Positions 37,201 through 48,915 of a stretch of DNA of 64,000 nucleotides are shown here, piece after piece. This DNA comes from Notospermus geniculatus (Eukaryota; Nemertea; Pilidiophora; Heteronemertea; Lineidae). Within the stretch, counting starts at the first letter, position 1. Every line of letters starts with the position of its first letter. The notes beneath the pieces were generated by a model that searched no databases, was not told the DNA's origin, and saw nothing but the letters and a program-made list of their open reading frames with translations. The translations under genes were made by a program, and so were the position numbers. The stretch covers positions 127,294 through 191,293 of the forward strand of contig NMRB01001186.1 in NCBI GenBank assembly GCA_002633025.1, written 5' to 3'.

Positions 37201-40200
37201 TATATGCTGTCCTTGACTGAGAGGTGTCCTAATTACAGAGGTAAAGATGAATAGAAATGACTGGAGTTTGATGTCAGACACCACAGTAGAGGGGTGTCCT
37301 TCAGACAGAGTTCTCTGCCTAGAAGTTTCCACCAGAACCATGGATTCAGAATCAAAGGGAAAAAATCTGTCTCACAAAAGCATAACACGAATAAACCAAG
37401 GATTAAACTTAGAACACTAGGAGCAGAGATACTGTCTGATTCAATGAGACAAGAGGCTAAAACAAGATTCCACACAGAGGAAGCCATGTCACTAGGGATC
37501 ACAACTTGGTGCACTCTGAATATACTTTTCTGGCCTGGTGGTCGAGCGGTCTAACACGCTTGACTTTCAATCCTAACAGGGTCAGTGCGTGGGTTCGATC
37601 CCCAGCCAGGACATGTATGTGAAAAAGCTGTGAACCAATTAGAGTCTGTCGGATGAGACTCAAAGCCGTGGTCCTTGGTACCTGAGTGTCTATGCCAGGG
37701 CAAGTAAAAGACCCCACAAAGGTGGACAGTAGCCTATCGTGGACTCCACCCCGTAGTATAAGCTTAAGATCCAAAAGGGTTATGAAGCTTCAAATTAACT
37801 ATCCATCTATCTAATAATCAGATTTGACAGCTGTCAGAGTGCAAACATAGGCACTTGTCACCTCTGAGGTTCTGGGTTTGATCCCCGGTGAGACCCTCCC
37901 TTCAAGTAATAAAGATGGCGACCCTCTTTGACAGTGAGGCTTCATCAGATTTTGGGCTGAGCTTTTTTAGCTTTGTGATCTCTAGTGACAGGCCTCAGGG
38001 TTCTAATTTAGAGAAGATTGTAAACAGGGTAGCACCATCACCTTGTAAGGTGTTGGTTGCGAGCTCATGAAGCAGCTCAATGCTGTTGAAATGGTCTTTG
38101 GCTGCAAAAAGAAATAGGTTGAAAGTGGTAGCATTTCAGAAATCAACCACTCCACATCTCATTCCAATCAAAATCATGATTACATAACTGACTGATACTA
38201 TAAAAGATCATGTCACTGAACTTGTCACCCCACAGTCACACTGATTGCAGAAGTTCTGTATACAACAAGCTAAATATCAAATTACAAAATATGATATGGG
38301 GTATATATTGTATAAAGTGGTTGCCATGGAAACAATCATCCATTGTGCACTCTCCCAGACACATCAAGTGGACAAAACAAACTTGTACTGACCGACGTAG
38401 ATGCAGCGTTTTTCGATGTGTTCCCACTTGCACTTGCGTTCCGTCTGGCAGGCGGAGCACTGATGGAGCATGCTACAGTTGTGGCTTACGTTCGCTGGAC
38501 ACTGATCGAGGGTCTTCACCTGAATTGAGAGAAAGATTTGACAATTGTTACAAGGGATGAATGATGAATGGGTATCAGGTAATGGGTAAGAGATCATTGG
38601 ATCCTTGGATGATGAATGGTGATGGGTAATGGGCTTTCGGATAGAAGGTAATGGGTAATGCATTGTCGGATGGAAGGTAACAAGTAATTGGATGGATAGT
38701 GACAGGTAATGGGCTGTTGGAAGGAAGGTAATGGGTACCGGTAATTAATGGGTAATGGGTTAGGGGATATGGGTGCAGAGTGCTTTATAATGAAGATAAG
38801 AAGCTTACCACATCCTTGTTGCATTTCATATGAGAACACCGGCCATCGCACCAGTTACACTGATAGGTGGTGGTCACACAACTGGGGCATGTATTGTAAG
38901 CACTGCAGCTACGGCTGAGGTCTTCTGCAAAGAGGGAAAAAGAATGAAAATGGGTCAGACAGATACATGAAATGTGAATCACTGTCTGGAGTGAAATCAA
39001 ACTGGTGTTTACAGGTAAAACTTGTTACTCAAAATACTACTTGTACTGAGTACTATGCGCAAGAAAGAATGAGTAGGAAGTTTCAATCTAGCCTGACCTA
39101 CCTCTGTGTGGTGTACATGTATGCTCAGTGACATCATGTCGAGCTGCAGACTTTTGTCCGATGAGCTGCAAGGCTTGTTGCTTGGTCATACATCCCTTGG
39201 CACGCACCCAGACACATCGCTGTCCAGGCAATGCTGTCAGGCAAGTTTCATTCGTTTGGTGGCGAGAGCATATGCCTGAAATTTGAGGACATGAAAATGG
39301 GAGACAATTCTCCAACTTTTATTGATGTAACTTTCAGTTTGACTTTTGGTCTGTTTCATCAAAGTGCGAGATGGGAGCAAAATTTCATGTTTATTCATCC
39401 AACTTACCAGGTGTAAACACGAGCACGTCATTCAGCATTTTGCGGTCGAAACCTCCAAATATGTACATGGCTCTGAAGGGGAATAGATAGGGTATTGTTA
39501 TGTTACAGAGCCGGGCGGGGGGATGTGTGCACAAGTGGAAGATGACGATGATCAGATGACTCCTCTATGAGCAGACTATGAGCAGATTCTAAGTCAATGA
39601 AATTACAGACAAACAGTGGGAAAATGTTGCCCTTAGGCTGTAGTATTTGTGAAACTGTCTGTGGAATAAGAATGTTGAGCGTTGCATTCCTTAGACTTAC
39701 TTTCCTTGGTAGACATTCGCCGTGTGTCCAAACCTGGCAGCATTCTGTGGGAGCTTGGGATGGGGAAGGAAGTGCCACTTATCGCATTCTGCAACAGAAC
39801 AATCAAGATCAGACCAGAAGCAAATGCTGCAAGGTGTGTGAAGTGAGGATGGAAGGATGGATCTAAGAGAATGGATCCCATCCATGCCTGTCACCGCTGA
39901 GGTTCTGGGTTTGATTCCCAGCAATCAGACACATGTGATAGAGGGGCAAATCTCTTTTAGAGTGCAAGAGAACAGCCTTCTGTTATTGACAATTTACCAA
40001 CACTATTATACTTACTGATGTCATATGCCATGAAGTCATTTGAGTAACACTTTGCCCCAGAACTTTTATGCGTATCGTTGTGCGTGTTGCCACCATAGAC
40101 CAGCATGACGTCCCCAATGATAGCAGCTGAGTGGAGGTACTTGAACTGACCACTACTGTGTAGGATAGTCCTGGAGGGAAGAAAATAAATAGTATTCCAA

Positions 40201-43200
40201 CCATTTTCAATCCAACTGTGTCCAGGGGGGCTGAAAGGTTTGCTCAGAACAGGCACAGAGAATGAGAGATGCCAATAATGCCTCAGCCTCAGCCCTTGTA
40301 TCACCAATTTTTGCGACAAATCTGAACAAAGCTAAAATGAAGTTCGTACCGGTAACGAAACCTTCATGCAAGCGACACAACAAGGGAAACCTACCAATTT
40401 CTCTTTATTGGGTCATATGAGTAGAGCGTGTCTGCGAGGATGTACAAGTTTGTGCTTCCAGAGAGGTAGCCAGCATGAATGAAGATAAGTTTCGTGGTCG
40501 GGTCGTACACACTGGAGTGGCCATATCCACCTTTGACGATGGCTCCTGTTGTCTGGGCAATACTCCAGCGATTGTGGTCTGGAATATGATACAAAGTTTT
40601 CATGATATACTGCCACTGGTTGTAAAAGGGTTAAGAACCGGCCAATCAGACAGTATTAACCTATCTACTCACCTATCTTGTACTCTTGGATCGTGTTCAT
40701 GTAACCAAACACAGGGCTGTATCCAAACACGACATACATCGTGTTACCGACGACATGTGCCGTATGGCCAACCACTCCAATCGGAAGCTCGTCAACATTG
40801 GAAGAATTGATAAGAGACCATGTGACTGGTTTAGCAGTACTTGTTGGTATGTTGAATACCCACAATTCATCTGTAATGTCCTTTGACAGTATGTCACCAC
40901 CGAACATGTAAATTTTGTTCTGAAAGAAAACGTCAGAACTCCTAATAAGTACATAACAATATCTTGGTTACTTGCTTAATAATATGTGGTAAATCTCCTC
41001 AGGGTATCATTGGAAAGCTCTCATTGAGCACTTTCCAATGAATACCTATGTGACAGAGTTTTCTGCAGGATTTCAGGATTCAGGAGGTACTTATCAGTTT
41101 CACGAAACAGTCACTGGCAGTAAAAGAGTTAACTTCTTGCCACATACCTGATAGAGAACTGCTGAATGGCCGTACCGAGAAGCAGGCACTTCACCAACTG
41201 CTTTTACATTTTCCCACTGTTGGTTTATCACATGGAACCTAGAATTGAATAGAAACACAGTGTATCCAAGCACAGACATTCAAGGACGGATTTACATGTG
41301 TGTGACCTCTCACAAGTCACTTTGTTCCAGTGCTCTGAAATATCTCTGGTGCCTGATGAGTATTCTCAAAATGACCGCGAAATGTCCTAACTGAAGACTG
41401 TACCCACCTTGATACGTCCACCTGACCTGTAATACTCAGATCATAACCCCCAACGATGTAAATCCACATGCCATCAATCACTGACTTGTGGGAAGCTCGG
41501 CCTCGTGGTTGCAGGGACCGCGGCGGAGCAACAGCCCAAGAGCCATCTTTTGATGATATACTGCAATCGTACCCTGAAAAAGAGTATGCAAATTTGAAGA
41601 ATTTGTGGGCTGTGATTCGCATTACTGACCAATGCATGTACATGTATTGTAAGCCTCAGTTTTTCATGATGCATACCTGTGAATCCAGTCTGACATTCAC
41701 ACTTCCCACTGACACAGGTACCGTTTGACCCACAGTTATTGGGACACCTGAGTACGCTACACGAAGACCCGGTGTAATTCGCCTCGCATTTACACTCTCC
41801 GTCGACACACACACCGTTGTTAGAACAGTTCCTTGGGCAATCCTCAACCCTGAAACAAGAAAAAGTGGATGCCTATCAAAAATTTGTCATATGCAGTGAT
41901 TGAGGTAATTAGAATCAATCATAACACTTTCACTGCCATGGCCAATTTCTTCGACAAGAAGCTTGAACGGCATCTGGAACCCATCACAAAGGCATTCATT
42001 GGAAAGCTATCAAAGAGTGCTTCCGATGAATACCAATGTGACAGGGTTTCTGTAATATTTAAGGATTTCTTAGGTTTGGTATTTTCAATGAAATCTGAAC
42101 ATCGCCAATGGCGGTGACAGAGTTAAAAGACAGTTGGTATCACTTCTGATAACTTTTCTACTTACGAATAAGAGACATTAAAGCCACTCATGTTATAGGC
42201 AGCATCGCTGTAGAAGTAGAGATAAGCACGACCCGACGTCACTTTAACTTCAGGGATAGAGACACTGTAGTTATTCGCTCTGGTTAGGATGAGACCACTG
42301 AAAAGATAAATTCACTGTTTTATTCATTTCAATCTCTAACCCATGATATGAGAGGCTGAGCAAGAAATGTAGGAGGAAACCTCTGCAACGGGGTGCGGGT
42401 GGGGGTAACTGAAGTTGTTATCTAAAACTAAGACCCCAACACTTTACCTAACATTGCCCATTGCTCATTTGTTTATAGAAACATGGAACCTCTCTGTTGA
42501 GGACACCTCGCCCGGTGCTGTCCTTAACTGACAGGTGTCCCCAATAAAGGGGTGTCCTTCATGCAGAAGTGTTCATTAAGGGAGGTTCTACCGTAATACA
42601 AAATGAGACTCCACGGTTGATGTTTATGCTGAGTGTTAGCCTGCAGCACACATGGCTGATTACCAAGCACTGATGACTTCATATAACCCACGGCATGATG
42701 AATGGTCTTTACTCATTCAATGATAACGATAAATTGCCAATATCACAGGCTGTGCTAGACCAATATACACGTATGCCATTGAAGGGCTATTAGCCATCTA
42801 ACACTTGACTGATGACTTCTATACGGTGCACTGAAGTCTCTCTACACAATCCACTGAATTCTAACTGAATGAGGTCTAATGACTTTTTGAAGTCAGTCAC
42901 AGCTTTTTGATTTCTCCTGTGATTTAGAAATGGGTAGACAAACTTAGAAATGAATGTCATGGACTACAGAAACCGAGGGGTAAAATCCACGTCATCAGAA
43001 GCATGGAGTACATTTAAAGGGGAAGGCCAAATACTGCTCCAAATTATTATATAATGTAGTGATATAATGTAGGAGGAAACTGGAGGGCCTGGTGGAAACC
43101 AATGCTGTCAAAGAGAGTCAACCTCTTTATTACTGGTACATGTGTTGGGTCAGACTGGGAATGGAACCTGGGACCTCAGAGGTGACAGGTACTACATGAT

Positions 43201-45528
43201 TCCACTACACCATTCTGACATACATGTACATGTACTCTATAATTAGGGAGTTTTCGCAAAGCCCCCGAAATGCCAACGCGAACGTCTATCCTTTTGTTCG
43301 GTGCTCTCTTCGTGGCATCGAACAATGGGTTTGGCGTTCGCGTTGGCGTTTCGAGGGCTTTGCGAAAACTCCCTAATGAAGTTTCACCTCCAGCCAAGAC
43401 ATAGACAAATCCCAAATTGACGTAAACGAGAAAGATCTGTGCACTTCCGCCGAAATTGCAAACACAACCTCGGTCTGAAACTGAATGACGTGACGCAGAC
43501 AACCCCACAAAAGTGACTTCGACGATGTTGCGTCTGAGTCGACCATTGCTGAATCTTGGATTGTGTCACGTCAGCTGGTTTCAGGTCGAGGTGCTGTTTG
43601 CGATTTTGGCAGAAGTGCGCAGATCTGCGAATTTGGGATTTGTCTATTGCTGAAGCCAAGAAGAGGCAAATCAAGCTTGCAACATTTTGAGAGAAGATAC
43701 TTTCATACACCAGTAATCTATACGGCAAATGTTGGAAAACAAAAGATGCAAGAAAACTTACCTGAATACTGCAACAAGCGGATCAAACACCGAGGCTCCA
43801 TCGTAAATATACAGATGATCCCAGCCACACTCCGTGGCGAAATGGTTCAACCAGAATCTAATGGTGCGATTTGGCTGTCCAGTATCCAAGAGCCAGGTAC
43901 ATTTGACATTAACAGTGTAATTGGAAGCACCATCGGTGATGATGCCAGAGGGTGATGTCAGCCTGGAAGAGAATTAGCAGGGTTATATCTACCGGGTAGG
44001 CCATTTTACATGTAGAGCGGTGGTGTGCCGTGCCGCTAAAAGGGGCCGCCACTGCACCCTTTTTTAACCCCCTAGTGTGCCGTGCTCCTGAAAAATGTTT
44101 TTTCTTTTAGGTTTAAGTACCCCATGAGGACCCTCTCCCAGGGGAGAGCTGTCATGGTCCCTTTTGGTCATATCACCTTAGAAACTAGCTTAAATTGGCT
44201 GTTGACTGGAGTTAGAGACCTTTTTAACTGACAAGCTTCTCAAATTCCATAGAAATGTTGCAATGAAAAGTGCCCTTTTCTAGGTTGAAGTGCCCTTTTC
44301 ACAAAGTTTGCACCATGCCCTTCTGAAATCCTAGATATAACCCTGATAAGGTCAAATGATGACATACATGTACAGTGGAACCTCTCTATAGGGACACCTC
44401 TGTGACTGACAAATGCTTCCACTATAATTCACCCAGAAGTTGGTCAAATCATCACCAGTTAGTGTTCAATGAATTACAGTGGAACCTCCCTTAGCAGACA
44501 CCTCTGCCAGGAGGACACTTCTCTATCAAGGACACTAAAGCTCAGTCCCAAATTAGTCCTTTTCTATTCATTTTAACCTCTGTAATCAGGCCACCTCTCA
44601 ATTTATTTAGGACAACCTCACAAAGAGGACACCTCTGCTATGAGGACTCCTCTCTATTAAGGACACAAAAGTTAGATCTCCAATATATTAAAATAAGGTA
44701 TTTTATTTTGCAAGTGTAATTACCATTGTGTTTGTTTCTGTTTTTGCTTGGCGACATAAGGAAAGTTTTCAAATGAAAGTAATAAACAGGTATCAAGCTA
44801 AATGCAATTACTTCCTGGTTCCATTACTGACCCAGGAAGAGGGCAGGGAATTAATTTTGACTTCAATCCAATGATGAACAATGATAAAACCCTGTAAATT
44901 TCTGATCGAGTTCCACAGATTTAATAAACAAGACTAACAGTAGGCCTACCTACACCATATGTTTGGCACAGAATATACGGCCTATAAACACAGACCTACA
45001 TGTAAAGTAGGACAGAAGCCTATCGCTTCATGATTTAGAATACAAAAGAAGATCAGTCACTCTGTCACAGTACATGTACATTGTATACGTAGCACCCTGT
45101 ACAGAACCCCCTGTACATTCTTTTATACAATGTATCTGCTTAGTAATGATGGCGAATATTTCACATTCTGCAAACAAAATGGCAATTGAAACGACACTTG
45201 AAGCACACAGTGTTTGTGAACCTATTTCAGAGGCATCATATGGGAGGGTGTGAGGAGGGGAAAGGGCTGAAACTGTGTTTTCAGTGACTCACTTTGCTCT
45301 TCCGCCGCAGGCATCGCACGATTTTCCCATCCAACCAGGAGAGCAAACACAAGTGTCATTTTTACACTCCCCGTGAACACAGTTTGACGAACTACACGAC
45401 CTGCTGCTCTCCACTAACGTCAATGTACACATAAATATGAAGAAACATGCAATAACTAGACTCCAATGCTGTGGTTTTCGCCGAAATTTGGACTTCATTC
45501 GGAATATCAACATAAAATTGTCGGCCAT
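31218..45528 (-). CDS. ATRN: Attractin-like transmembrane protein, 26 exons, no C-type lectin domain found
   Basis: Minus-strand exons begin at 45528, 43962, 42297, 41849, 41573, 41238, 40919, 40578, 40170, 39788, 39472, 39275, 38924, 38519, 36633, 36303, 35847, 34126, 33901, 33660, 33455, 33228, 32853, 32064, 31734 and 31406. All junctions are GT-AG and phases agree throughout, giving 1210 residues. Order: hydrophobic leader (about 24-39), EGF (45-78), CUB (79-189; NHFATECGWDHLYIYDG), EGF (190-247), kelch propeller (about 248-580), PSI/cysteine-rich units (580-860), laminin-type EGF (to 950), a membrane-proximal region, a membrane helix (about 1072-1094) and a cytoplasmic tail with ERMVSRPFSS. 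Attractins modify melanocortin signalling and myelination in vertebrates with the ligase MGRN1. It is shorter than vertebrate attractin (about 1400), matching the lectin domain I cannot find. The 3' end is least sure; a GT at about 31255 could splice onward. Confidence 0.9.
31840..31912 (-). repeat. tRNA-derived SINE fragment
   Basis: The reverse strand carries a B-box (ggttcgatccc, 31851-31861) in an attractin intron, preceded by a sequence like gtggcacagtgccggtacct. It is one of about ten tRNA-like fragments in the window. Confidence 0.45.
34638..34764. repeat. 22-bp tandem repeat in an attractin intron
   Basis: Six copies of a 22-bp unit based on gctagcctcagttgaagtca lie in the intron between exons at 35782-35847 and 34033-34126. 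Copies alternate between gctagc and gttagc. Confidence 0.85.
35603..35710. repeat. Degenerate gtcaaggtcaaggt / catcaaagtcaa repeat
   Basis: A short intronic run of repeated tcaaggtca and tcaaagtca words lies in attractin. A similar cluster in reverse (ttgaccttgacctttca) lies at about 32551-32567 in another attractin intron. These words equal extended nuclear-receptor half-sites, but simple-repeat origin is as likely. Confidence 0.4.
37531..37745 (+). mobile_element. tRNA-derived SINE with full head and body
   Basis: A tRNA-like head at 37531-37612 has an A-box-like tggtcgagcgg and a B-box ggttcgatccc with near-complementary ends (tggcctgg and ccagccagg). A body follows containing gtcggatgagactcaaagcc and ggcaagtaaaagacccc. 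It resembles the conserved central part of several invertebrate SINEs. It lies in the long attractin intron between 38393 and 36633, just where lectin-domain exons would be expected. Confidence 0.7.
37836..37965 (+). repeat. tRNA-derived SINE fragment, second family
   Basis: The head cacctctgaggttctgggtttgatccccggtgag contains a B-box-like word and is followed by a body with accctctttgacagtgagg. Relatives of this head are at 39888-39985 (plus), 43125-43220 (minus) and 51977-52100 (plus). Confidence 0.55.
38570..38775. repeat. Low-complexity ggtaatggg repeat
   Basis: Irregular tandem copies of ggtaatgggtaat and ggatggaagg lie in the attractin intron between 38809 and 38519. The translated frame here (prolines and serines on the minus strand) is a product of this repeat, not an exon. 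Confidence 0.7.
39888..39985 (+). repeat. tRNA-derived SINE fragment
   Basis: The head tgtcaccgctgaggttctgggtttgattcccagcaatc is close to that at 37836 and is followed by the body word gggcaaatctcttttagagtg. It is intronic in attractin. Confidence 0.55.
41000..41132. repeat. Fragment of TTAA-ended MITE family
   Basis: It shares ggaaagctctcattgagcactttcc and aatacctatgtgacagagt with copies at about 41924-42126 and 57622-57863, and ends ggcagtaaaagagttaac. It is intronic in attractin. Confidence 0.6.
41924..42126. mobile_element. Member of TTAA-ended MITE family
   Basis: It starts aacactttcactgccatggcc and ends ggcggtgacagagttaaa, an imperfect inverted pair. The centre shares attggaaagct and aataccaatgtgacagggt with the other two members. 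It sits in the attractin intron between 42166 and 41849. Confidence 0.6.
43125..43220 (-). repeat. tRNA-derived SINE fragment, reversed
   Basis: Read on the minus strand it gives gtcagaatggtgtagtggaa, cacctctgaggtcccaggttccattcccagtc, which holds A-box-like and B-box-like words. It belongs to the family at 37836 and 39888. Confidence 0.6.
43246..43373. mobile_element. 128-bp MITE with near-perfect inverted arms and TA flanks
   Basis: The ends gggagttttcgcaaagccc and gggctttgcgaaaactccc are reverse complements. Pairing continues through gccaacgcgaacg on the left and cgttcgcgttggc on the right. TA lies outside each end (43244-43245 and 43374-43375), as for Tc1/mariner-type MITEs. It is in attractin intron 2. 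Confidence 0.75.
44365..44670. repeat. Repeat family with cagtggaacctct and ggacacctct words
   Basis: Words such as agtggaacctctctat, gaggacacctctgc and tctctattaaggacac recur here and, more degenerate, at about 37190-37335, 42483-42595 and 31490-31560. In 42483-42595 the ends (ggaacctctctgttgagg and gggaggttctaccgt) are roughly inverted, so it is probably an old DNA-transposon MITE family. Confidence 0.5.
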
Positions 45529-45660
45529 ATTTATTTTCTGTACTTCAAGCAGCTGCTGCCACCTGTGAGTAGCCAATGAAACTGAAATGTTTCTCAGCCT
45601 GGTTGGTGGTAAAATGGGACCCACCGCTGTCGCTGTCCATCTAGGCCCAATGGGGCCTAG
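45529..45660 (-). promoter_or_regulatory. Attractin 5' leader with a repeat-derived piece
   Basis: Upstream of the chosen start (Met at 45526-45528, sequence MADNFM) the frame stays open to 45624. It includes a piece, ggttggtggtaaaatgggacc, that resembles ggttgatggtaaaatgggagc of the adjacent repeat array. I treat it as untranslated leader and prefer the downstream Met, which precedes the hydrophobic leader. Confidence 0.4.
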
Positions 45661-45744
45661 CAGGGACGTAGCTAGCTTTCATGGCCGAGGGGGCAAAAAT
45701 GATTGAGTCTGAAGAGCGAAGTCGGTCAGAGGGGGATCTGGGGG

Positions 45745-48700
45745 TCGTCCTCCAGTAAACATAAACAAACGTTCCCATTGGTTGAAATGATCGTCACTAC
45801 TAAGTCGTCGTTCCATATACCAAAATGAAATTCAGGTTTCCGTTTTATACCACGCCGACCTCTTGACCCCGTCTGCATATCATTATCACTCGGAATTGCC
45901 GATCTGTCCCGAATGGTTCCGAGCAAAATAGGAAATATTGTCACTGCCTTTGCCTAGAATTACGTCTTCGACATCGCCGTAATCGTGGTTCCGAGTAGTG
46001 ACGATCATTTCAACCAATGGGAACGTTTGTTTATGTTTACATCTTTCACGTGGGTATAAGAAATAGAAATTGGATTTCAAAGATTATGATTCGACCAGCG
46101 TCATTTGGGCGATTTTCACTGAGATTCACTCCGATAGACTAAAGAGTGGAGACAGACAGAACATTTTCAGTTACCCCTTTTTAATTCAGCTGGAGGGCCT
46201 TTGTTGATTTCCGAAGATAGTATGGTTGATGGTAAAATGGGAGCCACCACCATGTCTATCTTGGCCACGCTACTTGCTAAACCTTGAAATAGCCAATGTG
46301 TGGATCTTTTTGCCGTCATAAACAAATTGACAGCATCTTGGTTTGGCACAAAGCCCCTTTGGAATCGCTCCAGTGATACTGTAGCGTAACTGGCACTGTA
46401 AATAAATGCTCTGCTAAAGTCGTTCCATATACCAAAATGAAATACAGGTTTCCGTTTTATACCACGCCGACCTCTTGACCCCGTCTGCATATCATTATCA
46501 CTCGGGAATTGCCGATCTGTCCCGAATGGTTCCGAGCAAAATAGGAAATATTGTCACTGCCTTTGCCTAGAATTACGTCTTTATCGCCGTAGTCGTGGTT
46601 CCGAGTAGTGACGATCATTTCAACCAATGGGAACGTTTGTTTATGTTTACATCTTTCACGTGGGTATAAGAAATGCGATGGAAATTGGATTTCAAAGATT
46701 ATGATTCGACCAGCGTCATTTGGGCGATTTTCACTGAGATTCACTCCGATAGACTAAAGAGTGGAGACAGACGTCTTCAACAGCCTAGAGAATGAACATT
46801 TTCAGTTACCCCTTTTTAATTCAGCTGGAGGGCCTTTGTTGATTTCCGAAGATAGTATGGTTGATGGTAAAATGGGAGCCACCACCATGTCTATCTTGGC
46901 CACGCTACTTGCTAAACCTTGAAATAGCCAATGTGTGGATCTTTTTGCCGTCATAAACAAATTGACAGCATCTTGGTTTGGCACAAAGCCCCTTTGGAAT
47001 CGCTCCAGTGATACTGTAGCGTAACTGGCACTGTAAATAAATGCTCTGCTAAAGTCGTTCCATATACCAAAATGAAATACAGGTTTCCGTTTTATACCAC
47101 GCCGACCTCTTGACCCCGTCTGCATATCATTATCACTCGGGAATTGCCGATCTGTCCCGAATGGTTCCGAGCAAAATAGGAAATATTGTCACTGCCTTTG
47201 CCTAGAATTACGTCTTTATCGCCGTAGTCGTGGTTCCGAGTAGTGACGATCATTTCAACCAATGGGAACGTTTGTTTATGTTTACATCTTTCACGTGGGT
47301 ATAAGAAATGCGATGGAAATTGGATTTCAAAGATTATGATTCGACCAGCGTCATTTGGGCGATTTTCACTGAGATTCACTCCGATAGACTAAAGAGTGGA
47401 GACAGACGTCTTCAACAGCCTAGAGAATGAACATTTTCAGTTACCCCTTTTTAATTCAGCTGGAGGGCCTTTGTTGATTTCCGAAGATAGTATGGTTGAT
47501 GGTAAAATGGGAGCCACCACTTTAGCAATGCCAGTTACGCTATAGTATCACTGGAGCGATTCCAAAGGGGCTTTAAATGCCAAACCAAGACACTGTCAAT
47601 TTGTTTATGACCCACGTGAAAGATGTAAACATAAACAAACGTTCCCATTGGTTGAAATGATCGTCACTACTCGGAACCACGATTACGGCGAAAAAAGACG
47701 TAATTCTAGGCAAAGGCAGTGACAATATTTCCTATTTTGCTCGGAACCATTCGGGACAGATCGGCAATTCCCAAGTGATAATGATATGCAGACGGGGTCA
47801 AGAGGTCGGCGTGGTATAAAACGGAAACCTGAATTTCATTCTGGTATATGGAACGACTTTAGCAGAGCATTTATTTACAGTGTCAGTTACGCTTACAGTA
47901 TCACTGGAGCGATTCCAATGGGGCTTTGTGCCAAACCAAGATGCTGTCAATTTGTTTACGACGGCAAAACGATCCACACATTGGCTATTTCAAGGTTTAG
48001 CAAGTAGCGTGGCCAAGATTGACAGCGGTGGCTCCCATTTTACCATCAACCAGACTGTCTTCGTCAATAAACAAAGGCCCTCCCGCTGAAATAAAAGGGG
48101 TTAACTGAAAATGCTCATTCTGTTGAAGACGTCTGTCTCCCACCATCGCGGATTCAATATGAAAACCCAAATGACGCTGGTTGCATCATAACCTTTGAAA
48201 TCCAATGTCCATCGCATTATGCCCACGTGCAAGATGTAAACAAAAACAAACGTTCCCATTGGCTGATAAATGATCGTCACTACTCGGAACCACGACTACG
48301 GCGATAAAGACGTAATTCTAGGCAAAGGCAGTGACAATATTTCCTTTCTTGCTCGGAACCATTCGGGACAGATCGGCAATTCCCGAGTGATAATGATATG
48401 CAGACGGGGTCAAGAGGTCGGCGTGGTATAAAACGGAAACCTGAATTTCATTCTGGTATATGGAACGAATTTAGCAGAGCATTTATTTACAGTGCCAGTT
48501 ACGCTACAGTATCACTGGAGCGATTCTAAAAGGGGCTTTGTGCCAAACCAAGATGCTGTCAATTTGTTTACGACGGCAAAACGATCCACACATTGACTAT
48601 TTCAAGGTTTAGCAAGTAGCGTGGCCAAGATAGACAGTGGTGGCTCCCATTTTACCATCAACCAGACTGTCTTCGTCAATAAACAAAGGCCCTCCCGCTG

Positions 48701-48915
48701 AAATAAAAGGGGTTAACTGAAAATGCTCATTCGGTTGAAGACGTCTGTCTCCCATCTATCGCGGATTCAATATGAAAACCCAAATGACGCTGGTTGCAGC
48801 ATAACCTTTGAAATCCAATGTCCATCGCATTATGCCCACGTGCAAGATGTAAACAAAAACAAACGTTCCCATTGGTTGAAATGATCGTTACTTACTCGGA
48901 ATTCACGATTTAATA
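45745..48915. repeat. Array of a ~635-bp repeat in direct and inverted copies
   Basis: Two direct copies (about 46165-46799 and 46800-47434) are exactly 635 bp apart and give identical translations of 107 and 95 codons. A partial copy precedes them (45745-46164), itself starting with a small inverted piece. A third copy is cut at 47520. From 47521 the same sequence continues in the opposite direction, in two more copies (about 47600-48175 and 48230-48800) and a stub (48830-48915). These frames show no known domain. The whole lies just upstream of attractin. Confidence 0.85.

Noticed and set aside
37531-37612. Functional tRNA gene
   Set aside because: The acceptor and anticodon stems pair poorly, and a SINE-like body follows directly.
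46167-47125. Identical 107-codon frames in two places, like a conserved gene pair
   Set aside because: They are exactly 635 bp apart within a repeat array, and the surrounding non-coding bases are equally identical. No domain is visible, so identity comes from recent duplication.
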